A stretch of DNA of 64,000 nucleotides from JALORV01 sp963707445 (GTDB taxonomy: Bacteria > Pseudomonadota > Gammaproteobacteria > Burkholderiales > Burkholderiaceae_F): the NCBI GenBank assembly GCA_963707445.1, contig CAVPPW010000034.1, positions 20,647 to 84,646 on the forward strand. The letters are read 5' to 3'. Each line of letters starts with the position of its first letter. Position 1 is the first letter of the stretch. Positions 54,563 to 64,000 of the stretch are shown piece by piece. The translations under genes were made by a program, and so were the position numbers. A model generated the notes under the pieces. The model did no database searches, had not been told where the DNA came from, and saw nothing but the letters and a program-made list of their open reading frames with translations.

Positions 54563-54667
54563 GGAAAGGCGCGCCGAGCGACGCCAGCGCCGCCTCGAAA
54601 CGCGCCGCATCCCGGCGTAGGATTCTGCCGAGTGCTTCCCCTTCGGGTCGCCGCGGATCTCCGCCCG

Positions 54668-55882
54668 ATGCGTATGCCGCGTATCAGCTGGCTGGTGCTG
54701 TTGGTGTTGCTCGTCGCGCCGACATTTTCGGCAGCGGCGGAGGCTGTGCCTTTTTCGGACGAGGAACTGCGGCGCGTTGTTGCTCTCGGCCCCTGGCCTC
54801 CGAAATTTCAACGCGACCCGAGCAACCGGGTTTCAGGACGTCCGCTCGCGATAGCACTTGGACGGCTGCTGTTCTTCGATCCGCGCATGTCGCCAGTCGG
54901 ATACATCGCCTGCGTCAGTTGTCACGCGCCGGATCGCGCATTTGCCGACCTGAGGCCGCGCGCACACGGGCTGGCCGATCTGGAACGCAACACGATCGCA
55001 CTCGCAAACCTGCGTCAGCAGCACTGGTACGACTGGGCTGGATCGAGCGACAGTCTGTGGCTGGCGAGTCTGCGACCGATCCTGAACCCGCGCGAGTTCG
55101 ACGGCAGCCCCGCCAGCGTTGCGCGGCTTTTCGTGCGCGACGAGGCACTGGCGCAATGCTACCGGCGCGTCTTTGGCATTCCGCCCGCCGGCGATGACGA
55201 ACGCACGCTGGTGAACGTCGGCAAGGCGCTGGCGGCGTTTCTGGAGACGCTGAATTCCGGCAGAACGGCGTTCGACGACTACCGCGACAGCCTCGCACGC
55301 GGCGAGCAAGTACCCGCGCCCTACCCGGTCGCGGCGCGGCGCGGCCTCAAGCTCTTTGTCGGCAGCGCCGGCTGCGACAAGTGTCACTCGGGCCCGAATC
55401 TTTCCGACGGCGACTTCCACGATGCGGGCGCACCGCCCCCGGTGGCACCCGCCCGGCGCGATCCGGGCCGCGCGGAGGGCGCGCGGTTGCTGCTCGAAAG
55501 CCGCTTCAATCGATTCGGACGCTACAGCGATGATGCGCGGCCCGCCGCTCCGCGGGCGCGGATCGAGGCCGAGGTCACCCGAGTCGACCAGTTTCGTACG
55601 CCGAGCCTCCGCAATGTCGCGGTGTCGGCTCCCTACATGCACAACGGCCGCATCGAATCACTGCCAGACGCGATACTCCAGCATGCGGCCGGCGCGCATC
55701 GCTCGCTCGCAGACGGCGAAGTCGCCGACCTCGTCGCCTTTCTTCATACGCTGACGGATGTTGACGGCGAGCTGCGCCCCATTACCCCAGTCGCAGGCGA
55801 TTGCCGTTCGGACAGCACGCCGGTCGCGCGGCCACCCGCAGCACACGCAGGCGCGCAGCGGCCGCAGATCGCAGGCCACTGA
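54668..55882 (+). CDS. Di-haem cytochrome c peroxidase / MauG-family protein
   Basis: Exported protein (404 aa) with a signal peptide (MRMPRISWLVLLVLLVAPTF, cut near SAAA). It has two haem c motifs, CVSCH (~residue 81-85) and CDKCH (~237-241). The LGRLLFFDPRMSP, GPNLSDGDFHD and PSLRNVAVSAPYMHNGRIES segments define the CcpA/MauG family. Whether it is a peroxidase or a MauG-like oxidase cannot be decided. The C-terminus carries a short Ala/Pro tail. ATG at 54668 chosen; an ATG two codons later also fits. It stands alone between the aminotransferase and the convergent M3 peptidase. Confidence 0.9.
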   Translation: MRMPRISWLVLLVLLVAPTFSAAAEAVPFSDEELRRVVALGPWPPKFQRDPSNRVSGRPLAIALGRLLFFDPRMSPVGYIACVSCHAPDRAFADLRPRAHGLADLERNTIALANLRQQHWYDWAGSSDSLWLASLRPILNPREFDGSPASVARLFVRDEALAQCYRRVFGIPPAGDDERTLVNVGKALAAFLETLNSGRTAFDDYRDSLARGEQVPAPYPVAARRGLKLFVGSAGCDKCHSGPNLSDGDFHDAGAPPPVAPARRDPGRAEGARLLLESRFNRFGRYSDDARPAAPRARIEAEVTRVDQFRTPSLRNVAVSAPYMHNGRIESLPDAILQHAAGAHRSLADGEVADLVAFLHTLTDVDGELRPITPVAGDCRSDSTPVARPPAAHAGAQRPQIAGH

Positions 55883-55903
55883 AGCGGCAGGACGCGAGCG
55901 AGT

Positions 55904-57958
55904 TCAGGCGGCCGTGTCGGCCAGACCGCGCTGCGCCAGCATCGGCTCGACCTTCGCATCGCGGCCGCGAAACGCCCGAAACGCAGCGCCCGGCTCCAGC
56001 GTGTTGCCCGCGGCGTAGACGTAGCGCCGCAACCGCTCGGCGACCGCAGGATCGAACGGATTGCCCGCCTCGCGGAACGCGTCGTAACCGTCGGCATCGA
56101 GCACCTCGGCCCACATGTAGACGTAGTAGCCCGCGGCATAGCCGGAACTAGCAAACAGGTGCAGGAAATGCGGTAGGCGGTGACGCATGACGATCTCGCG
56201 CGGCATGCCAAGCCGTCTCAACTCGTCGCGCTCGAAAGCGGTGATGTCGACCCCGTCGACTGCCGGCTGGGCATGCAGTGCCATGTCGACCAGCGCGCAC
56301 GCGGTGTACTCGACCGTCTCGAAGCCCTGGTTAAAGCGGCGCGCCTGCACAAGGCGCTCGATCATGTCGTCCGGCATCGGCTCTCCGGTCTCGACATGGC
56401 GTGCGTGCCGCTTCAGCACCTCGGGTTCGAGCAGCCAGTGCTCGAAGAGCTGCGATGGCAGCTCGACGAAGTCGCGCAGCACCTGCGTGCCGGAGAGACT
56501 CTCGAACGTCACCTGCGACAGCAGGCCGTGCAGGCCGTGGCCGAATTCGTGGAACAGCGTGCGCGCGTCGTCGAGCGACAGCAGGGTCGGCTCACCGTCT
56601 GCGCCCTTCGCGAAATTGTTGTTGTTGACGATGATCGGCAGCACATCGCCGGCAATCCGCGACTGCTTGCGATACGAACTCATCCACGCTCCGCCACGCT
56701 TGCTCGGCCGCGCGAAGTTGTCGTGCAGGAAAACACCGATCACGCGATCATCGGCGCTTCGCACTTCGTAGACCCGGACATCCGGGTGGTAGGCCTTCAA
56801 CTCGGGGCGCGGAACGAACCGCAGCCCGAAGAGCCGCTCAGCGCAGTCGAATGCCGCCTCGACGATGCGCTCCAGTGCAAAGTAGGGCTTGACCACCGCG
56901 TCGTCGACGGCGTAACGCGCAGCGCGCACTTTCTCCGCGTAGTAGCGCCAGTCCCACGGCTCGATCGGTGCCTCCTCGCCGTGCGATGCGGCCATCGCGG
57001 CGAGCGCGTCGCGCTCCTCGGCGGCGCGCTTGCGCGCCGGCGTCCAGACCTGCTCGAGCAGGCGCGCGACCGCCGCTGGCGTGCGCGCCATCCGGTCCAC
57101 CAGCGCGTACTCGGAATAGTTCGCGTAACCCATCAATGTCGCTTGTTCATGCCGCAACGCCAGGATTTCCCGCGCGATCGGGCGGTTGTCGTGCTCGCCC
57201 TCGTGTTCACCGCGCGACATCCAGGCATTGAACGCCTGCTCGCGCAGGTCGCGGCGATCCGACATCGTCAGGAACGGCACGACCAGCGAGCGGCTCAATG
57301 TGATCGCCCAGCACTCCGGCCGGCCTCGCTGCTGCGCGGCGGCGCGCGCTGCGGCACGCACTGAAGCCGGCAGTCCCGCCAGGTCGCGATCCTCGGTCAA
57401 CCACAACGCCCAGGTCGATTCGTCGTGCAGCACGTTCTGAGAGAACGCGGTCTGCAGTTCTGCGAGACGTTCGACGATCGTGGCCAGTCGTTGCTTCTGC
57501 GCGGCTGACAGCCGGGCGCCAGCGAGCACGAAGTCCAGGTGCACTCGTTCGAGCAGGCGCCGGGCCTCAGCGCCCAAGCCGAGCGTGTCACGCCGAGCAT
57601 GCACCGCGTCGACGCGCGCGAACAAAGCAGCGTTCAGGTAGATCGCGCTTTCGTGCGCGGCCAGCCGTGGCGCCATCACGCGTTCGATCGCCTGCAGTTC
57701 GCGCGACGTCTCGGAGCTGCAGAGGTTATGAAACAGATGGCCGATGCGGGACAGCAGCCGGCCGCTCGCATCAAAGGCGGCAATCGTGTTCTCGAACGTC
57801 GGTACATCGGTCTCGGACGCGAGTCGTTCGATTTCGGCGTTGTGCTGCGCGAGCGCAACTTCGAACGCCGGCGCGAAATGCTCCGCCCGGACTTCGCCGA
57901 AGGGCGGAAGTCCATAGGCGGTTTGCCATTCTTTTAGAAGGGGATTGTGGGGATTCAT
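55904..57958 (-). CDS. M3-family zinc oligopeptidase (oligopeptidase A / Dcp type)
   Basis: Cytoplasmic zinc metallopeptidase (684 aa) that trims peptides produced by larger proteases. The start at 57958 (MNPHNPLLKEWQTAYGLPPF) is the family N-terminus; the open frame upstream is not family-like. The catalytic motif is LFHEFGHGLHGLLSQV, with the third ligand Glu in the following FVELPSQLFEHWL. VFLHDNFARPSKRGGAWMSS and ASSGYAAGYYVYMWAEVLDA are also typical. PrlC (OpdA) and Dcp are close relatives; I do not choose between them. Intact. Confidence 0.93.
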   Translation of the reverse strand: MNPHNPLLKEWQTAYGLPPFGEVRAEHFAPAFEVALAQHNAEIERLASETDVPTFENTIAAFDASGRLLSRIGHLFHNLCSSETSRELQAIERVMAPRLAAHESAIYLNAALFARVDAVHARRDTLGLGAEARRLLERVHLDFVLAGARLSAAQKQRLATIVERLAELQTAFSQNVLHDESTWALWLTEDRDLAGLPASVRAAARAAAQQRGRPECWAITLSRSLVVPFLTMSDRRDLREQAFNAWMSRGEHEGEHDNRPIAREILALRHEQATLMGYANYSEYALVDRMARTPAAVARLLEQVWTPARKRAAEERDALAAMAASHGEEAPIEPWDWRYYAEKVRAARYAVDDAVVKPYFALERIVEAAFDCAERLFGLRFVPRPELKAYHPDVRVYEVRSADDRVIGVFLHDNFARPSKRGGAWMSSYRKQSRIAGDVLPIIVNNNNFAKGADGEPTLLSLDDARTLFHEFGHGLHGLLSQVTFESLSGTQVLRDFVELPSQLFEHWLLEPEVLKRHARHVETGEPMPDDMIERLVQARRFNQGFETVEYTACALVDMALHAQPAVDGVDITAFERDELRRLGMPREIVMRHRLPHFLHLFASSGYAAGYYVYMWAEVLDADGYDAFREAGNPFDPAVAERLRRYVYAAGNTLEPGAAFRAFRGRDAKVEPMLAQRGLADTAA

Positions 57959-58206
57959 CGAGCAACCTTTGGAGTGGCCGCAACGATACCGAAGGAGCGC
58001 TGACACCGCGAACCGCGCGTCCGCGATTTCGTCAGGCGACGATCGATTGGAGTGGGACCTCGACTTCGGCCAGCGAACGAACGGCGCCTCGCGCCGATGA
58101 CCCGCTCCGCGGCCGTTACACCGCGTTTCTGTTTGTAAAGGTGCTTGGGTGCGCAACCGACTCCGCGGTCAGATTGGCGGCGACGGCATAGAAGCAGGAG
58201 AGCACG

Positions 58207-59898
58207 ATGCGAGGACTGAAAGATACGACCCGTGCGGCCCTGCTGGCCTGCGCCGTGGCAGTTGGCGTGTCCGCATGCGGCAGCGGCTCGTCATCCGGCG
58301 GCGGCACGCCTGCGCCGGCTCCGCTTCCGCCTGCACCGCCGGCAGGCTCACCAACCGCAGACGACGCGGCACGCTTCCTGATGCAGGCGAGCTTCGGTCC
58401 GACTGACGCCGACATCGCCCGCGTTCAGTCACTCGGCTATTCCGGCTGGATCGACGAGCAATTCGCGCTTCCGCAGGCTCAGCATCTGACCTATGTAAAG
58501 GCGAACTACAACGTGCTGCTGTTCGGCGGCAATTTCGTCTTCATGCAGGACTCGTTCTGGCAGCAGGCGATCCCCGCACCGGACCAGTTGCGCCAGCGAG
58601 TGAAATTCGCGCTGTCGCAGATCGTCGTCGTCTCTGCCGAAAATGGGACGATCGCTACCGCCGCCGACGGTCTCGCGAACTATATGGACCTGCTCGGCCA
58701 GCATGCGTTCGGCAACTACCGCGCGCTGCTCGAAGCCGTCGCGACCAGCCCGATGATGGGCATTTACCTGTCGCACCTGCGTAACCAGAAGGCCGATCCG
58801 GTGACCGGCCGCGTGCCCGACGAGAACTTCGCGCGCGAGGTCATGCAGCTCTTCTCGATCGGCCTCACCGAGATCAACCTCGACGGCACGCCGAAACTCG
58901 TCAACGGACAGCCGGTCGAGACCTATACCAACGCCGACATCACCGGCCTGGCACGCGTGTTCACCGGTTGGAGCTGGGCTGCGCAGGACACCTCTAACGC
59001 AAGTTTCAACGGCGGCGGCACTGCGTATGCGGACCGCATCGTCCGGCCGATGCAGCCCTACCCGCAGTTTCACGAAACCGGCGCGAAGACTTTCCTCAAC
59101 GCGACCGTCCCGGCGAACACGTCGGCACAGGACAGTCTGAAACTCGCGCTCGACACGCTGTTCAACCACCCGAACCTGTGCCCGTTCATCGGCCGGCAAC
59201 TGATCCAGCGCCTGGTGACGAGCAATCCTTCTCCCGCGTATGTCGGTCGCGTGTCAGCCGCCTGCGTCAACAATGGTGGGGGCGTCCGCGGCGACATGAA
59301 GGCGATCGTGCGCGCGATCCTGCTCGACGGTGACGCGCGCAGCGGGGGCTCGACCGATCGTCAGTTCGGCAAACTGCGCGAGCCGGTACTGCGGCTGTCG
59401 CAATGGGCGCGCTGCTTCGGAGCGACCTCGGCGTCGGGCAACTGGCTGATTCGCAATCTCGACAGCCCGGCTGCGTCGCTCGGCCAGCAGCCGCTGCGCG
59501 CGCCGTCGGTGTTCAACTTCTTCCGTCCCGGCTATGTGCCGCCCAACACTGCGATCGCCGACGCGGGACTGGTCGCACCGGAGTTCCAGATCACCGGCGA
59601 AACGTCGGTCGCCGGCTATACCAACTTCATGCAGGGCGTGATCTCGGCCGGCGTCGGCGTGGGTCGCGATGTGCGTGCCGCCTATACGCCGGAGCTCGCG
59701 GTCGCCGACAACACCGATGCGCTGATCGACCGTGTCAACCGATGCCTGATGGCTGGCGCAATGGGAACGCAGCAACGCCAGGAGATCCGCGATGCCGTCA
59801 ACGCGATATCGGCCACGGCTCCGAACGGCCGCGCCAACCGCGTCTACACCGCGGTGCTGCTGACGATGGCCTCGCCCGAATACCTGGTGCAGAAATAG
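58207..59898 (+). CDS. DUF1800 domain lipoprotein
   Basis: 563-aa exported protein of the DUF1800 family, function unknown. A lipoprotein signal peptide ends at VSA^C (Cys 24), followed by a Gly/Ser and Pro-rich spacer. The DUF1800 core begins at about 50 (AARFLMQASFGPTDADIARV) and includes NFAREVMQLFSIGLTEINLD, TNADITGLARVFTGWSWA and the C-terminal PSVFNFFRPGYVPPNTAIAD. AGGAG lies seven bases before the ATG. It ends 16 bases before a DUF1501 gene, the usual partner in many genomes. Co-occurrence suggests a shared exported or envelope role; the biochemical role is not known to me. Confidence 0.93.
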   Translation: MRGLKDTTRAALLACAVAVGVSACGSGSSSGGGTPAPAPLPPAPPAGSPTADDAARFLMQASFGPTDADIARVQSLGYSGWIDEQFALPQAQHLTYVKANYNVLLFGGNFVFMQDSFWQQAIPAPDQLRQRVKFALSQIVVVSAENGTIATAADGLANYMDLLGQHAFGNYRALLEAVATSPMMGIYLSHLRNQKADPVTGRVPDENFAREVMQLFSIGLTEINLDGTPKLVNGQPVETYTNADITGLARVFTGWSWAAQDTSNASFNGGGTAYADRIVRPMQPYPQFHETGAKTFLNATVPANTSAQDSLKLALDTLFNHPNLCPFIGRQLIQRLVTSNPSPAYVGRVSAACVNNGGGVRGDMKAIVRAILLDGDARSGGSTDRQFGKLREPVLRLSQWARCFGATSASGNWLIRNLDSPAASLGQQPLRAPSVFNFFRPGYVPPNTAIADAGLVAPEFQITGETSVAGYTNFMQGVISAGVGVGRDVRAAYTPELAVADNTDALIDRVNRCLMAGAMGTQQRQEIRDAVNAISATAPNGRANRVYTAVLLTMASPEYLVQK

Positions 59899-59914
59899 TG
59901 CCGAGGAACGCAAG

Positions 59915-61293
59915 ATGAACCCGCTGAATGCCGCCCGCCGTATCTTTCTGCGCCAGGCCTCTGCGCTGAGCCTCGCAGGCACCGCCGCACCTTTCGCGTT
60001 GAATCTCGCCTCGATCGGCGCGGCGTCGGCCTCCACCGCCGCCGATTACAAGGCGCTGGTATGCGTGTTCCTTTACGGCGCCAACGACGCCCACAACACG
60101 GTCGTGCCCTACGACGCCACCTCGTATTCGACCTACGCCGGCGTGCGCGGTGCACTCGCGTGGACTGCAGTCCGATCTCGTGCCGCTCGCGCCGACCGCA
60201 CCACTTCCGGACGGCAAGCAGGTCGCGTTGCCCACGGCGCTGGCGCCACTGGCCGCGCTGTTCGATTCCGGCCAGTGCGCAGTGGTCGCGAACGTCGGAC
60301 CGCTGGTCGTGCCGACCGATCGCACCAGTTTCAGCGCGAAGTCGGTGCCGCTGCCGCCAAAGCTGTTTTCACACAACGACCAGCAATCGGTGTGGCAGGC
60401 GTCAGTTCCCGAAGGTGCCAGGTACGGCTGGGGCGGCCGCATCGGCGATCTGCTCGCGAGCCAGAACGCGAACCAACTCTTCACCTGCAATTCGCTGACC
60501 GGCAACGCAGTCTTTCTCAGCGGGCAGACGGTGCAGCCGTTCCAGATCGATCCGGCTCAGGGCTCGATCGCCTTCAGCCGCGCTGAACGCGGGTTCTCTT
60601 TATGGCTCCGCTGCCGGCGCCGGTGCGCTGCGCGCAACGCTGACGCGGTCGCGCACGCATCTCTTCGAAAGCGACCTGCGCAACGTCAACCAGCGCTCGA
60701 TCGACTCGAACACCGCGCTCGCGGCGGCGCTTGCGACGGCTCCGACACTTGCGACGGCATTCCCCGCGAACAGCACGCTCGCGACCCAGCTGGCGATGGT
60801 TGCGAAGATCGTCAGCGTCAGCGCTGAACTCGGCGCGAATCGGCAGGTCTTCATGGTGTCGCTCGGCGGCTTCGACACGCACTCGGGGCAGGACACGACG
60901 CACCCCGCGCTGCTGACTCAGCTGGCAGATGCGATCGATGCGTTCCAGAAGGCGATGGTCGAGCTGAACGCCGCACAGAAGGTGACGCTTTTCACAGCCT
61001 CGGACTTCGGCCGCACGCTGACCGTCAACGGCGACGGTACCGACCACGGCTGGGGCGGACACCATTTTGTCGTCGGCGGCGCAGTCAAGGGCAAGCAGGT
61101 GGTCGGCAGTTATCCTGAGCTGGCGTCGAACGGACCGACCGACGCCGGCAATGGACGCCTGATCCCGACGACCTCGGTCGAACAGTATGCGGCGACACTC
61201 GCCTCCTGGATGGGTGTCAGCGCGACCGACATCCCGCTGATCCTGCCGAATGTTGTCAACTTCGCGGCGCGCGATCTCGGCTTCATGAGCTGA
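59915..61293 (+). CDS. DUF1501 family protein with Tat-type signal (two frame breaks)
   Basis: About 458 aa. The N-terminus ARRIFLRQASALSLAGTAAP has the twin-arginine pattern, so export is probably by Tat. The conserved DUF1501 parts are KALVCVFLYGANDAHNTVVP, VANVGPLVVPTDRTSFSA, FMVSLGGFDTHSGQDTTHPA, TLFTASDFGRTLTVNGDGTD and HGWGGHHFVVGGAV. These recall the alkaline-phosphatase/sulfatase superfamily. Surplus bases near 60160-60165 and 60578-60582 break the frame; corrected segments read LQSDLVPLAPTAPLPDG and LNAGSLYGSAAGAGALRATL. Probably co-transcribed with the DUF1800 gene. Confidence 0.88.
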
Positions 61294-61356
61294 CGCTCAT
61301 GACCCGGTCGGCGGCCGGCGCTATGCTGCGCGCTCCCAACGACATCGGAGCCGCCG

Positions 61357-61771
61357 ATGAGTATGCCCGCGCCCATCACCACGCCGTCGGATTCGCTGGT
61401 TACGACGACGCATGTCGTGTACGCGCTGCACACGCTCGGCCTCGTCATCGGCGCGTTCGGCACCGCGACGGTCATCGGAACGTTTCTCTTCGGCTGGCCG
61501 TCGATCATCGCGGTCATCATCAACTATGTGAAACGCAGCGACGTTCGCGGGACCTGGCTCGACTCGCACTTCTCGTGGCAGATCCGCACGTTCTGGTGGG
61601 CGATGCTGTGGGCGGTGATCATAGGTCATCGTCGGCGCGGTTTTCGCGGTCGTGCTGGTCGGATTTGCGATCTGGATCATCGGCTTCTGCTTGCTGGGCC
61701 TATGGGCCGTCTATCGCATCGCTCGCGGCTGGCTGCGACTGAAGGACCGGCAGCCGATGCCGGCTCCCTGA
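61357..61771 (+). CDS. Small multi-helix membrane protein, DUF4870-like (one frame break)
   Basis: About 137 aa after correction. It contains VVYALHTLGLVIGAFGTATV, IIAVIINYVKRSDVRGTWLD and SHFSWQIRTFWWAMLWAVII. A surplus base near 61621-61625 then shifts the frame, after which VIVGAVFAVVLVGFAIWIIG and YRIARGWLRLKDRQPMPAP complete it. The RGTWL-SHF-WQIRTFWW pattern resembles DUF4870-type membrane proteins I have seen in proteobacteria; the family name is from memory. Function unknown. It lies 63 bases after the DUF1501 gene and converges on the M13 peptidase gene (11-bp gap). Confidence 0.75.
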
Positions 61772-61782
61772 GGTCAGAATGC

Positions 61783-63805
61783 CTACCAGACGCTGATCCG
61801 ATCGGCCGGGGCGCGCGTCATCGGCGAGCCAGCCGGACATCCGAATGCCTTGCCGAACGCCGGCACGTTGGGCAGCGTCCCCATCAGGCGGTACCGCACC
61901 GGTGAATGCGAATCGGTTCGCAGTGCATCCAGCAGCGACTCGTTCCGGTACTGACCGCGCCAGATGGTCGCGAATGAAATGAAGAAACGCTGATCGGGCG
62001 CCAGACCGTCGATCAGGCCTACCGCCTTGCGTGCCAGTGCGATCTGCAGCGCTTCGTACGCGACCTCGACGCCGCCAAGGTCCGAGATGTTTTCGCCCAA
62101 CGTCAGCTGGCCGTTGATCGTCTGGCCCGGCAGCGGCGCAAACCCGGAATACTGCTGCGCCAGCCGTGCCGCACGTGCCTGGTACGCCGCGGCGTCTTCG
62201 TTAGTCCACCAATCGTTTAGGTTGCCGACGCTGTCGAATTGGCGCCCGCGATCATCAAAGTGATGTGTGACCTCGTGCCCGATCACCGCGCCGATGCCAC
62301 CGTAGTTGACGGCATCGTCGGCGTCGGGATAGAAGAACGGCGGCTGCAGGATCGCGGCCGGAAAGATGATCTCGTTCAGCGGGCCGGCGAAGGCGTTGAC
62401 GAGGCTCGGCGTGGTGAACCAGCGCGCCCGATCGACCGACTTGCCCAGATCGCCGAGTCTTAGGTCGAAGAACCAGGCACGGGCGCGCAGCCAGTTGCCG
62501 GCGTAATCGTCGTTCTCGATTACGAGCCCGCGATAATCCTTCCACTCGTTCGGGTAGCCGATCTTGAGCGCCATCGCATCGAGCTTGTGCAGAGCGCGCT
62601 GCTTGGTCGGCGCACTCATCCAGTCGACCCGCTCGATTCGCGCCCGCATCGCCGCGTTGATGTCCGCGATCATCTGCAGCGCGCGCGCCTTGGCTTCGGG
62701 CGTAAACGCGCGCGCGACGTACAGCTCGCCCAACCCTTCGGCCAGCGGCTCGGTACCGAACTGGCCGGTGATCACGCGAATCACCTGCTCGGGTCGCGAC
62801 ACGTTCTGTTGGAGGCCCTGGACCACCTTGCCGCGATACTCGAAGCGCGCCGTGACCCATTCTGAAGGGAGCACCGGCGCCAGTTCGTCGAGCACGCGCA
62901 TCGTCAGGTAGGCGCGCCAGGTCGCGAGCGGCGCGTCGGCGGCAGCGCGCGCCACCGCTGCGACGAAGCCCGGTGACGCGACGTTGAACTCGCGTAGATC
63001 GTCGACGCCGAGCGCGGCAAAGAACTTCTTCCAGTCCATGCCGGGCGCGCGCTGCTCGAGAGTGGCCAGCGTGTTCAGCTGATACACCGCGTTCGGATCG
63101 CGCCGCTCGACGCGCGACTGCGATGCGCCCGCGAAGTCCTTCTGCAGCGCGTAGTCGGCGGCAGCGGTCGCGGCGGCGTCCTTAAGCCCGCCGAGGCTGG
63201 CGAGCCGCACGGCATACGCCTCATAGCCGGCCCGCAGCGCCCTGGCTCGTGCATCGTCGCGTACGTAGTCGTCGCGATCGGGCTAGTCCGAGTCCGCCTT
63301 GGTCGATGGTGAGCAAGTAGCGCCGCCGGTCCTTCGCATCCGGCGTCACGAAGACGCGCAGTGGCGCGTCGATGCCCTGGCGCGCCAGTTTCGCAATGAC
63401 CGTCGGAAGCTGCGAACGCTCGCGCAGCGCGTCGATTTCGCGCAGCAGCGGCTGCGCCGCTTCGAGCCCGCGCCGGGTGATCCCGGCCTCGTCGATCCCG
63501 CTCGCGTAGAAGGCCGCGGCGAGCCGCTTGCCTGGCGTGTCGAGCGTCTGCGGAGCTCGAACCGCATCGGCGAGCGCCTGCTCGAGGGTCGTGCGAGCCT
63601 GATCGCGCACCGTATCGAAGGTGCCGATACGTCCACGATCCGGCGGAATCGGCACCGCCTTCTTCCATGCACCATTGACGAATTCGTCGAAATCGGTGCA
63701 TGCCTCGGCAGGTGCGCCGAGACCCTTGATATCCAGCACCGGCGCAGCATGTGTCACCACCGAGACCAGCAAACCACCGAACATCACGGAGCGCAGCATG
63801 GCCAT
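61783..63805 (-). CDS. M13-family zinc metallopeptidase (neprilysin/PepO-like, one frame break)
   Basis: Exported peptidase, about 673 aa. A signal peptide (MAMLRSVMFGGLLVSVVTHA) precedes the N-terminal M13 domain (CTDFDEFVNGAWKKAVPIPP). The catalytic region has IGHEVTHHFDDRGRQFDSVG (HExxH) and ENISDLGGVEVAYEALQIAL (ExxxD), and the C-terminus VPAFGKAFGCPAGSPM. One surplus base near 63281-63286 breaks the frame after TIDQGGLGL; removal gives PDRDDYVRDDARARALRAG. The start at 63805 has GGACGAAG directly upstream; an in-frame ATG at 63832 is possible. The 195 bases beyond it to the window end hold no gene I can support. Confidence 0.9.
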
Positions 63806-64000
63806 CTTCGTCCGGTTGGGGACCTGCAGCATAGCCGGCGAGACGCTTCGAACCGCTCGCACGCGCCTTGCTGCGTTGAGGGCATGCGCGGGCGGTGCTA
63901 CTCTCGCCGCACTCTTTACTCCGCAGTGGCGGAGATTCGCCGAGCGGGCCCAAAAGGTTCGTTCCGGCCGCCCGGCGCGGAAGCACCCCTTCCCACCGCC

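Overview
The window is a GC-rich stretch of a betaproteobacterium, most likely from or near the Burkholderiales. This rests on gene content and order: infA lies inside the spc operon between secY and rpmJ, two EF-Tu genes flank the rif/str/S10 region, the tRNA-Tyr/Gly/Thr-tuf-tRNA-Trp-secE-nusG order is intact, and a type II secretion cluster has gspC in reverse orientation. I could not run a phylogeny, so the assignment stops there.

Positions 1-35.1 kb hold one co-directional (minus-strand) translation and transcription super-cluster. In transcription order it runs: promoter at 35.1 kb, tRNA-Tyr, tRNA-Gly, tRNA-Thr, tuf, tRNA-Trp, secE, nusG, rplK, rplA, rplJ, rplL, rpoB, rpoC, terminator, promoter, rpsL, rpsG, fusA, tuf, rpsJ, the S10 genes, the spc genes, the alpha genes, and a terminator after rplQ. 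Beyond that terminator an ABC exporter (ATPase plus a permease cut by the window edge) continues on the same strand.

Positions 35.3-40 kb are an accessory segment: a GNAT acetyltransferase, a LytS/LytTR-type sensor kinase and response regulator, a small membrane protein and an EF-hand protein. The kinase operon is preceded by a terminator hairpin with a mutually exclusive alternative hairpin, which looks like an attenuator. Positions 39.9-52.3 kb hold a near-complete type II secretion system: gspC on the minus strand, then gspG-H-I-J-K-L-M-N-D-E-F on the plus strand. Its secretin GspD carries a long Pro/Ala/Ser/Thr linker and a C-terminal SPOR-like domain. No prepilin peptidase (gspO) is in the window.

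Positions 52.3-63.8 kb hold an arginase, a class I/II aminotransferase, a MauG/Ccp-type di-haem cytochrome, an M3 oligopeptidase, a DUF1800 lipoprotein with a DUF1501 Tat-type protein, a small membrane protein and an M13 metallopeptidase. The last 195 bases show no gene I can support.

A caution for every user of this window: at least twelve genes, most of them essential or single-copy conserved genes (secE, both tuf copies, rpsC, rpoC among them), carry 1-2 base frameshifts. In every case I examined the frame is repaired by REMOVING bases, never by adding them. This points to insertion-biased consensus error rather than gene decay. I give full gene spans for these and mark where the frame breaks.
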